A stretch of 7,870 nucleotides of DNA from HB2-32-21 sp040235495. GTDB taxonomy: Bacteria > Pseudomonadota > Gammaproteobacteria > Pseudomonadales > Porticoccaceae. Where the stretch lies: assembly GCA_040235495.1 (NCBI GenBank), contig JBECKV010000148.1:1-7870 (forward strand). The letters run 5' to 3'. This document shows positions 1 through 5,510 of the stretch, piece by piece (position 1 is the first letter of the stretch; every line of letters starts with the position of its first letter). The notes beneath the pieces are model-generated. The model did no database searches. It was not told the DNA's origin and worked only from the letters and a program-made list of their open reading frames with translations. Made by a program: the position numbers and the translations under genes.

Positions 1-142
1 GATATTTGCGTCCCTCCAGTTTCAGGCTGACATGGGTATTTTGCTGACCTTCCTGTTTCTCACTAACATGCTCGGCGCTATTTTGATTTTACCCGCCCTG
101 GCACGTTGGCTGATTGGCGCCAGGAAAACGGCGGAGGCCTGA
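1..142 (+). CDS. RND/MMPL-family transporter, C-terminal end only (5' truncated)
   Basis: Only the last 46 complete codons and the stop (TGA at 140-142) are in the window; the first complete codon begins at base 2. The translation opens with IFASLQFQADMGILLTF and ends LIGARKTAEA. It is a hydrophobic segment followed by a short basic tail, as expected for the final transmembrane helix of an RND/MMPL permease and its cytoplasmic end. The assignment rests on direct comparison with the transporter at 5511-7870: over 34 aligned residues 28 are identical, including the whole 17-residue opening string. It is therefore a close paralogue of that gene. It may be the last gene of a preceding, similar cassette, or a partner of the genes that follow. 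No hairpin with a T-tract follows its stop, so I cannot say where its transcript ends. The family call is firm; the substrate is unknown. Confidence 0.85.
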   Translation, partial: IFASLQFQADMGILLTFLFLTNMLGAILILPALARWLIGARKTAEA

Positions 143-196
143 TCGCCCGGGACGGCGCCCCGAGATCGCGCACGTGAGTTTGTCTTGCGCTGTCGT

Positions 197-253
197 CGCG
201 CCTGTCACGAATGCCTGTCGCTAATGCCTGTCGCGAATGTCTGTGGCTAATGG
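197..253. repeat. 13-bp tandem repeat with phased TGTC
   Basis: Three successive 13-bp units start at 210, 223 and 236 (AATGCCTGTCGCT, AATGCCTGTCGCG, AATGTCTGTGGCT). A degenerate unit precedes them at 197-209 and a partial AATGG follows at 249-253. TGTC recurs at 191, 203, 216 and 229, with TGTG at 242. The array lies 55 bases past the upstream stop and about 400 bases before the next gene. It could be slippage-derived or a repeated protein-binding site; the sequence does not decide. Confidence 0.7.
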
Positions 254-443
254 TCGAGCGCCATTTTTGACCGCCAGGGCTTGGACCAGGCGGCTTTGTT
301 CGGCCAAGACTCGTGTTTATCGCCAAATAAAATCCTCTCCTTCCCGACCCCAGCTGCCGGGCCTGATCGTGACCGCCAGCGCCCACCTTGAGTCGATGGC
401 CTGCGCGCGGTCGGCATCAACCAAGCAAAGTAACGACTTCCGT

Positions 444-456
444 GGTGTGTCACACC
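444..456. promoter_or_regulatory. Perfect palindrome GGTGTG-T-CACACC, candidate operator
   Basis: The arms are 6-bp perfect inverted repeats around a single central T. The element ends one base before a consensus TTGACA hexamer at 458-463. A second, overlapping dyad, TGTCA-N6-TGACA (448-463), includes that hexamer. This placement is typical of sites for dimeric transcription factors. I cannot name the regulator, and no regulator gene is present in the window. Confidence 0.4.
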
Positions 457-457
457 C

Positions 458-486
458 TTGACATTCATGGCGCGAGTGGTTAATTT
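458..486 (+). promoter_or_regulatory. Candidate sigma70 promoter for the DUF1302-DUF1329 operon
   Basis: A perfect -35 hexamer TTGACA (458-463) is followed, after the optimal 17-base spacer, by TAATTT (481-486). TAATTT keeps the three most conserved -10 positions (T1, A2, T6) but not the rest. Initiation would fall near 493, leaving a leader of about 170 bases before the TTG start at 661. The adjoining palindrome supports a regulated promoter, but the weak -10 keeps confidence modest. Confidence 0.4.
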
Positions 487-529
487 GCGCACTGCGACTG
501 GAATAACTGGTGTTGATGCGCCGCATGAT

Positions 530-562
530 CCGTCACCATGATTCATGACGGTCTCGATGACG
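530..562. promoter_or_regulatory. TGACG half-site cluster (inverted plus direct repeat)
   Basis: CCGTCA (530-535) and TGACGG (546-551) form a perfect 6-bp inverted repeat with a 10-base spacer. A third copy, ATGACG (557-562), repeats ATGACG at 545-550 twelve bases downstream. A TTGACA follows at 564-569, but nothing like a -10 box sits 16-18 bases further on. This is a possible transcription-factor site or leader structure; function is inferred from geometry only. Confidence 0.25.
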
Positions 563-627
563 CTTGACAACAGACTCCGCCGCGTTGGCGCTCACTGGCG
601 GTGCCATTTCATTTTGTGGGCGCTTAA

Positions 628-633
628 TACAAT
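628..633 (+). promoter_or_regulatory. Possible -10 hexamer TACAAT near the DUF1302 start
   Basis: TACAAT matches the -10 consensus at five of six positions and sits in an AT-rich stretch 28 bases before the TTG start. No convincing -35 lies 16-18 bases upstream. If used, the leader would be only about 20 bases. It is an alternative or additional promoter to the one at 458-486. Confidence 0.2.
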
Positions 634-647
634 AATCAATCCAATAT

Positions 648-653
648 GGGGGA
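648..653 (+). promoter_or_regulatory. Ribosome binding site deciding a TTG start
   Basis: GGGGGA lies 7 bases before TTG at 661. The in-frame ATG at 646 overlaps this purine run and has only AT-rich sequence with no purine-rich motif before it. The Shine-Dalgarno position therefore favours TTG 661 over ATG 646. Confidence 0.6.
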
Positions 654-660
654 TGATTCG

Positions 661-2556
661 TTGAAGACTTTTAGATCAACAATCAAACGTTCGTTCAAAG
701 TCGGCGCTATGGCCTTGAGTGTCATCGCTGGTCTCTCGGTGATATCCGGGTCGGTATCAGCCTTTCAGTTCGAGCTAGGCGACTGGGACGGGGCTTTGGA
801 TACCACCATAACCGCCAGCGCGGCGATGCGGGTTGAGGGAACCCGAAAATTTGCAACCGCTGACCCTACCGGTGCGCGACATCTGTTCAAGGACGCTGGT
901 GATATCTACTCGACGCCGGTGTCCTTTTTGTCGGATTTTAGTTTAAAGCGCGACCGGTTCGGGTTTTTCACTCGCTTTTCCTATGTCTACGATCACAAGA
1001 TCCAGGACATGGATTGCACCAACTGTGAGCGGCCCAATGTCTGGCCCTATGCCGCTGGTCAGGCGCCCGGAGTAGACCTGTTCGCTGATCCGATTGTTTC
1101 GGCGTTTCATGTCGGGGCTCCCGTTCATATGGTCGATGGGATCGCCGATAGCGCCCAGGATCTGGCGGGCAATCGGTTTAATCTTCTCGACTTTTTCGTT
1201 TATGGGGGCTGGGATATAGGCGACCGTCCCCTTAATGTCCGTGTCGGTAAGCAGGTGATCAACTGGGGTGAAAGTAACATCCAAAGTGGTGGTATCTCCC
1301 AGATGATGAACCCAACGGATTTGTCCAAGGCCACTACCCCGGGTACCGACGTTAAAGAGACACTGATTCCCCAGGAAAGCGTCTACTTCAACTTTGGGTT
1401 TACGGATAATATCAGTCTCGAAGCCTATTACACCTGGAACTGGCGCGAATCCACTTTTGTCGGCGTAGGCACCTACTTCAGTGGCTTTGACTTTATTGGC
1501 GCCGGCTACAACCCGGATTTGTTTTTCCGGGGTATCGAAAAGTGGGGTAATAACGAAGAGCCCGACGACACCGGCCAGTGGGGTATCAATATGCACTTCG
1601 TCATTCCTCAGTGGAACTATGCGGATTTGGGTATTTACTGGGTGCGCTCCCACTATTTCATCCCGTACATCCAGCTGGTCGACGATTACACTCCGCGTCC
1701 GGACCCGGCCAACCCCGGTTTCATGACCATTGCCGGCTATGAGTGGGCCTACCCGGAAAACCAGGACACCTACGGCATTTCCCTGAACGGGGAAGGGCCG
1801 TTTGAGACCTCCTTTGCCCTTGAGCTGAATGTCAAAAAGAACGCTCTGGACGTGCGCGAGTGCCGCAACCTGTATGGCATCTACGCGGCAACGCCCGGCG
1901 GCGGTCCCTTAGATAACTTAACGGCCGGGCAAATTTTTGGCTTTGAACTCGTCAACAACCCGGTCGCTGGCCCTGGAGCTTCCGATCCAGTGCCGAACTG
2001 TAATGGGCCGGGCAGCCGCGGCGCGGAGTTAGGCGCGAGTGATGTCTATGTGTTTTTGATGAACTTCACCAAGTCCGGTGGTACCGACCTGTTCGGCGCC
2101 GACAAGCTGAACCTGGTTTTTGACGCCTCATTCAGCTGGGTGCCGGAGCTGGAATCCCGTGATATCTGGGACAGAAGGAACTTCACGCCGACCTCTCCGA
2201 CCCTGCAGAGCAACGAAGTCGAGGATCGCGGGCATTTTGCGGGCGCCGGGCCGCTGGATCAGCCGATAACTGACTTTGCCTGGGGTTATACGGCGGTGGC
2301 TGGGCTGGAATACCCCAACCTGTTCTGGAACCTGACCATGAGCCCGACCCTTATATTTGTACATAACGTTGAGGGCTATTCAGCCCCCATCACTGCGGGC
2401 GGCATGGTCGAGAACCAACGCTCGATGGTCTACAAGCTGACGTTTGATTATCAGAGCAAGCATTCCCTGGACATGCAGTATGTTAACTGGCTCGGTTCAG
2501 CCGGCGGCAGTTATGACCGGGACTTCGTATCCCTCGTTTACAAATATAATTTTTAG
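661..2556 (+). CDS. DUF1302 family outer-membrane porin-like protein
   Basis: The product is a 631-residue protein that probably forms an outer-membrane beta-barrel. Residues 1-34 are a Sec signal peptide: basic start MKTFRSTIKR, hydrophobic core about 15-28, likely cleavage after VSA before FQFELGDWDG. DUF1302-like traits are the early GALDTTITASAAMRVEG strand, the RVGKQVINWGES motif (194-205), many alternating aromatic/polar strands and the ending YKYNF. A C-terminal Phe is a classic barrel-assembly (BAM) signal. Length fits the family's roughly 600 residues. Cysteines are at 119 and 122 (CTNC) and at 401 and 447, possibly paired in the oxidising periplasm. I chose TTG 661 because of GGGGGA at 648-653; starting at ATG 646 would add five residues. 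The DUF1329 gene follows after 13 bases, implying an operon. The family is known to occur beside DUF1329 and RND genes; a channel role for a hydrophobic molecule is inference. Confidence 0.85.
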   Translation: MKTFRSTIKRSFKVGAMALSVIAGLSVISGSVSAFQFELGDWDGALDTTITASAAMRVEGTRKFATADPTGARHLFKDAGDIYSTPVSFLSDFSLKRDRFGFFTRFSYVYDHKIQDMDCTNCERPNVWPYAAGQAPGVDLFADPIVSAFHVGAPVHMVDGIADSAQDLAGNRFNLLDFFVYGGWDIGDRPLNVRVGKQVINWGESNIQSGGISQMMNPTDLSKATTPGTDVKETLIPQESVYFNFGFTDNISLEAYYTWNWRESTFVGVGTYFSGFDFIGAGYNPDLFFRGIEKWGNNEEPDDTGQWGINMHFVIPQWNYADLGIYWVRSHYFIPYIQLVDDYTPRPDPANPGFMTIAGYEWAYPENQDTYGISLNGEGPFETSFALELNVKKNALDVRECRNLYGIYAATPGGGPLDNLTAGQIFGFELVNNPVAGPGASDPVPNCNGPGSRGAELGASDVYVFLMNFTKSGGTDLFGADKLNLVFDASFSWVPELESRDIWDRRNFTPTSPTLQSNEVEDRGHFAGAGPLDQPITDFAWGYTAVAGLEYPNLFWNLTMSPTLIFVHNVEGYSAPITAGGMVENQRSMVYKLTFDYQSKHSLDMQYVNWLGSAGGSYDRDFVSLVYKYNF

Positions 2557-2560
2557 GGAG
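2556..2560 (+). promoter_or_regulatory. Shine-Dalgarno GGGAG of the DUF1329 gene
   Basis: GGGAG shares its first base with the last base of the DUF1302 stop codon (TAG, 2554-2556) and lies 9 bases before ATG 2570. It fixes the start and suggests the two genes are translated from one message. Confidence 0.65.
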
Positions 2561-2569
2561 CAGTAGACC

Positions 2570-3958
2570 ATGATTCGTATTAGAAGTATTCAGAAAGCCC
2601 TGGTGCTGACCGCCAGCTTGGCCACCGGTGCGGTACTGGCAGGTGTTTCGGCAGAGGACAAAGCGCGTATCGGGCTGGAAGGGACGGAATTGACACCCTT
2701 GGGTGCGATCCGGGCGGGTAATGCCGAGGGCACTATCCCGGCATGGAAAAATGAACCCGTCCCCGTTCCGGCGGGATTCACGCCAGGCACGTTTCACCCC
2801 GACCCCTTTGCCGATGACAAGGTGCTGTTCACCATCACCGCGCAAAACTATCAGGAACACGCGGACAAGTTGACGGTGGCTCAAAAACGCATGTTCGAGA
2901 CCTACCCCGACTACTTCATGAATGTGTACCCGACCCGGCGCTCGGTGGTTTACAAGCCCTATATCTACGAGGCGGCCTTGAAAAACCTCGATCGTTCGGA
3001 GCTGATACACGCCGATGTCAACATGGGCATTATCGGGTTCAGGGGGGCGCGCAGGGCACCGGCATTTCCGATACCCAAAAATGGCGAGGAAGCCTGGATG
3101 AACCAGGCCACCAAGCCCATCCTGTCCTGGATGGATTCCTACGAGACGACGCTGGCGATCACCTCAACCGGCGACTATGTGGTTAATAAACTGAACGTGC
3201 AACAGCATCAGAGCTGGAGTGATCCTGAAGTTCCCGAGGACAAAAACCCCTCCGACCCGAATATGTTCTATTATCAGACCTTGACCGCGCCGCCCAAGCT
3301 GGCGGGGCAGGTGGTATTGGCGATCGATCCGCAAAGTTTTGACAAGGTGTTCCGCCGGGCCTGGGCCTACAGCCCCGGGCAGCGTCGTGTCAAGCGGGCG
3401 CCGCAGATCGTCTATGACAATCCGCTGACCGCGAGCGATGGCCTGGCCACGACGGACCAGAAGTTTGGTTTTAATGGTCCCAATGACCGGTTCTCCTACG
3501 AGCTGGTGGGCCGAAAGGAAATTTACGTTCCCTATAACGCGTATAAACTTTGGGCCAAGGAGGCTACACCCGACAAGGTGATCATGGACAATGGTCGACT
3601 CGACCAGAACTACGCCCGCTACGAGTTGCACCGGGTCTGGATCGTCGACGCGACATTGAAAGAGGGTACCAATCATGACTATGGCCGCCGTACCTTCTAC
3701 CTGGATGAGGATTCATGGTGGATCACCGCCGTGGATGGCTATGATCGCCGCGGTAATATCTGGCGCCATTGGGAGTCACACTGCGTGTTCCTCTATGACA
3801 TCCAGTTTTTCCACCCGATCTCGGACATCCAGTACGACATGGACGCCGGTCGCATGCTGGCCTTGATGTTCGATAAGGACAAAGGGCCCGATTTCACCTG
3901 GCGGAACGACGAAAGTTACTTTACCCCGGCCTCGGTACGCAGACACGGTGTACGCTAG
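2570..3958 (+). CDS. DUF1329 family periplasmic protein
   Basis: The protein has 462 residues, with a signal peptide at 1-28 (MIRIRSIQKA start, hydrophobic 10-25, likely cleavage VSA|EDKAR). No lipobox cysteine is present, so I expect a soluble periplasmic protein. Typical DUF1329 blocks appear in order: GTELTPLGAIRAGNAEGTIP (38-57), an AYSPGQRRVKRAP block followed by DNP (266-285), PYNAYKL (321-327), and a long C-terminal block around RTFYLDEDSW (374-383) continuing YDRRGNIWRHWE (391-402). Length is close to the family norm of about 450-470. As I recall, the family has been likened to the LolA/LolB lipoprotein-carrier fold, which would suit shuttling a hydrophobic ligand to the DUF1302 barrel; that role is inference. 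It is the second gene of the operon beginning at 661, and transcription probably ends at the hairpin 22 bases past its stop. No truncation or frameshift is visible. Confidence 0.88.
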   Translation: MIRIRSIQKALVLTASLATGAVLAGVSAEDKARIGLEGTELTPLGAIRAGNAEGTIPAWKNEPVPVPAGFTPGTFHPDPFADDKVLFTITAQNYQEHADKLTVAQKRMFETYPDYFMNVYPTRRSVVYKPYIYEAALKNLDRSELIHADVNMGIIGFRGARRAPAFPIPKNGEEAWMNQATKPILSWMDSYETTLAITSTGDYVVNKLNVQQHQSWSDPEVPEDKNPSDPNMFYYQTLTAPPKLAGQVVLAIDPQSFDKVFRRAWAYSPGQRRVKRAPQIVYDNPLTASDGLATTDQKFGFNGPNDRFSYELVGRKEIYVPYNAYKLWAKEATPDKVIMDNGRLDQNYARYELHRVWIVDATLKEGTNHDYGRRTFYLDEDSWWITAVDGYDRRGNIWRHWESHCVFLYDIQFFHPISDIQYDMDAGRMLALMFDKDKGPDFTWRNDESYFTPASVRRHGVR

Positions 3959-3980
3959 GATCTAGTGGCTGTACAGAGAC

Positions 3981-4011
3981 AAAAATGGCTGGTTTGACAC
4001 CAGCCATTTTT
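3981..4011. terminator. Intrinsic terminator after the DUF1329 gene (potentially bidirectional)
   Basis: AAAAATGGCTGGT (3981-3993) and ACCAGCCATTTTT (3999-4011) are perfect complements around a 5-base loop TTGAC. The core is TGGCTGGT/ACCAGCCA, flanked by five A on the left and five T on the right, so it could work on either strand. It lies 22 bases after the DUF1329 stop and marks the end of the first transcription unit. Confidence 0.88.
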
Positions 4012-4055
4012 GTGCGTCACTAATTCTTTTTCCCAGGCTTGAAGATTTTATGCCG

Positions 4056-4067
4056 GTAGACGTCTAC
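4056..4067. promoter_or_regulatory. 12-bp perfect palindrome GTAGACGTCTAC
   Basis: GTAGAC and GTCTAC meet with no spacer, 45 bases after the terminator and 15 bases before the tandem repeat array. It may be an operator for the Ycf48-RND unit. Short perfect palindromes also arise by chance, so the call is tentative. Confidence 0.25.
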
Positions 4068-4081
4068 AACTACTTTTCTTC

Positions 4082-4154
4082 GGGCTAGAGGCTTTGCGGA
4101 GTAGAGGCTCTTTGGGGTAGAGGCTCTTCGGGGTAGAGGCTCTTCGGGGTAGAG
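4082..4154. repeat. 16-bp tandem repeat, about 4.5 copies
   Basis: Units start at 4082, 4098, 4114, 4130 and 4146 (the last is partial). The consensus is GGGGTAGAGGCTCTTC. Units three and four are identical; units one and two carry two to four substitutions, so the array degrades toward its left edge. It lies between the terminator and the Ycf48-like gene, outside any plausible coding frame. It looks like a slippage-prone minisatellite; a regulatory role is possible but not shown. Confidence 0.85.
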
Positions 4155-4279
4155 ACAACCAGGATAGCCGCCTTTTTTTATTATTCGTTATTTTTCATTA
4201 TTTTTTGGAGTATGTTCCGGGCGATGATCAAGCTCCCCGACGTTACAGTCCCGACAAATTTTTCATAGTGGAACCGACA

Positions 4280-5413
4280 ATGCCAGCAGTAAATAGCACC
4301 TTCAGAAAAACCCGCTCCGGTTTTTTAAATTTCCGAGCGGACTCTTGTCGCCACAGTGTGGGAAAAGCGCGCTTCAAATCCAGAAGGCGCCAAGCTCTTT
4401 TTACTCCAAGGATTCCTTTTTTAGCGGTGCTACTTCTGATTCTGAGCGGTGTCAGCGCGCCGGTGCCAGTGGCGGCCGAGGAGTCCCTGCAGCGCCCCGC
4501 GGTGATGTCGCCCCTGGCCAGTCATGTATTGCTGACGGATTCAGCCAGACTACCCTCTGGCCGATATATTGGCGTGGGGCTGTACGGGAGTATTGTCTAT
4601 TCCGATGATCAGGGAAAAACCTGGCGGCAGGCCAGGTCGCCAACACAGGTCTTGTTGACTAATGTGTTTTTTCTCGATGAGAAGTTAGGCTGGGCCGGCG
4701 CCCACGATAGCTTGATCCTCCACACCAGGGATGGCGGTGAAACCTGGGCAATTCAGCACGAAGACCCGATTCCCGGCGGCGATATTCCCAAGCCCATCCT
4801 GGATATCCACTTCACGGACAGCGACACCGGTTATGCCATCGGCGCCTATGGCCTGATGCTGGAAACCGGCGATGGCGGGCAGACCTGGGAAGAGGTGGAC
4901 ACAATGGACCTTTATGACCGCCTGGAAGAGCTCGGCATGGAGCCGGAGCCCAATTTTAATTACATGATTCCGTTTCAAAACAATATCCTGATCGTCGGTG
5001 AACTGGGTACGATACTGGTTTTCAATCCCCGCGCGGAAACGGAGGAAGAGCGTTGGCGAATCCTTGAATCGCCCTATGAAGGCACGTTTTTTGGAGTCAC
5101 TGAGTTGAGTTCAGGTGCGCTGTATCTCTACGGTTTGCGCGGCAATATCTATCGAACGCTCGATAACGGCGAGACTTGGCAAAAAATAAAGACCGGCGTG
5201 ATAGACAATATTTACGGATGCACGGAGATGCCCAACGGCACAATTGTCTTTTTGGGCTCTGGCGGCACCATCCTGACAATGAACGCGGGCGAAACGACAA
5301 CGCGTAAACACCCCTATCCGGGTTTCGATACCATCATGAAAGCGGAACTTGTCACCGGCGACGATGTGCTGATGTTTGGCTCACGCGGGGTGCGGCCGTT
5401 TACGATTGATTGA
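4280..5413 (+). CDS. Ycf48-like / BNR-type beta-propeller protein, exported
   Basis: From ATG 4280 the protein has 377 residues. A hydrophobic stretch at about 46-60 (FLAVLLLILSGVSA) followed by PVPVAAEES looks like a signal peptide with cleavage near residue 66, preceded by an unusually long basic n-region. The mature part carries Asp-box repeats: SDDQGKTW (108-115), TRDGGETW (149-156), TGDGGQTW (196-203), TLDNGETW (293-300) and a decayed NAGETT near 335-340. Each follows a GxxGxI-like strand, as in Ycf48/BNR propellers. Ycf48 is known as a photosystem II assembly factor, but here the neighbours indicate a different, envelope-linked role, perhaps assembling or gating the RND pump (inference). 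The start is uncertain: no strong Shine-Dalgarno precedes 4280, a TTG at 4205 would add 25 residues, and GTG 4358 would give a shorter signal peptide. The RND gene follows after 97 bases. Confidence 0.8.
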   Translation: MPAVNSTFRKTRSGFLNFRADSCRHSVGKARFKSRRRQALFTPRIPFLAVLLLILSGVSAPVPVAAEESLQRPAVMSPLASHVLLTDSARLPSGRYIGVGLYGSIVYSDDQGKTWRQARSPTQVLLTNVFFLDEKLGWAGAHDSLILHTRDGGETWAIQHEDPIPGGDIPKPILDIHFTDSDTGYAIGAYGLMLETGDGGQTWEEVDTMDLYDRLEELGMEPEPNFNYMIPFQNNILIVGELGTILVFNPRAETEEERWRILESPYEGTFFGVTELSSGALYLYGLRGNIYRTLDNGETWQKIKTGVIDNIYGCTEMPNGTIVFLGSGGTILTMNAGETTTRKHPYPGFDTIMKAELVTGDDVLMFGSRGVRPFTID

Positions 5414-5495
5414 TCGCGGAATTTTGGTATCTGGACGAATATCGATTATTGAAGGCGCTTGGCGGTAACACCCGTTGAGCGGAAATCCGGACAGC

Positions 5496-5502
5496 AGGAA
5501 GG
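5496..5502 (+). promoter_or_regulatory. Strong Shine-Dalgarno of the RND gene
   Basis: AGGAAGG lies 8 bases before ATG 5511, the best ribosome binding site in the window. The 97 bases between the Ycf48-like stop and this start show no hairpin terminator, so cotranscription of the two genes is likely. Confidence 0.7.
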
Positions 5503-5510
5503 TTCTAGTT

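Larger units (their letters stand above)
143..645. other. Long non-coding intergenic/regulatory region
   Basis: About 500 bases separate the upstream transporter stop from the DUF1302 gene. Short open frames exist on both strands (for example 237-461 on + and 247-570 on -). Their translations are rich in Arg, Ser and Pro, have no recognisable domain and lack good ribosome binding sites, so I read them as non-coding. The region does hold a 13-bp tandem repeat, a palindrome touching a TTGACA box, a second dyad of TGACG half-sites and a possible -10 hexamer just before the gene; these are listed separately. I see no tRNA-like fold and no clear intrinsic terminator. The length and the density of dyads suggest a regulated promoter region for the downstream operon (inference). 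Confidence 0.6.
4012..4279. other. Intergenic region upstream of the Ycf48-like gene
   Basis: Together with the terminator this gap between genes is about 320 bases. It contains a 12-bp palindrome (4056-4067), a 16-bp tandem repeat (4082-4154) and an AT-rich stretch (about 4172-4206) with a run of seven T at 4173-4179. I found no promoter with two good hexamers. GGAG at 4207-4210 sits only one base before an out-of-frame ATG (4212), which would encode just 18 residues ending at 4270. I see no other coding or RNA feature. Confidence 0.5.

Noticed and set aside
143..175. GC-rich imperfect inverted repeat (CGGG...CCCG) after the first transporter stop as a terminator
   Set aside because: The stem is only four continuous base pairs and no T-tract follows.
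237..461. 74-codon + strand open frame in the first intergenic region
   Set aside because: It has no ribosome binding site, no domain, low-complexity Arg/Ser composition, and it overlaps the tandem repeat and candidate promoter elements.
564..569. Second perfect TTGACA hexamer upstream of the DUF1302 gene
   Set aside because: Sequence 16-18 bases downstream is GC-rich (GGCGCT region) with no resemblance to a -10 box.
943..1653. Long open frame on the minus strand (236 codons) inside the DUF1302 gene
   Set aside because: It is fully antisense to a well-supported gene, its translation shows no recognisable domain, and it follows the codon structure of the + strand gene.
4082..4154. CRISPR array interpretation of the 16-bp repeats
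   Set aside because: The units are directly abutting with no spacers and are far shorter than CRISPR repeats.
4212..4270. 18-codon leader-like open frame (MFRAMIKL...) before the Ycf48-like gene
   Set aside because: The GGAG is only one base from its ATG, too close for initiation, and there is no attenuator-like hairpin after it.
4280..5413. Reading the Ycf48-like gene as a photosystem II assembly factor
   Set aside because: The Asp-box propeller matches the family, but all neighbours are envelope-transport genes and nothing photosynthetic is present; the name reflects fold similarity only.
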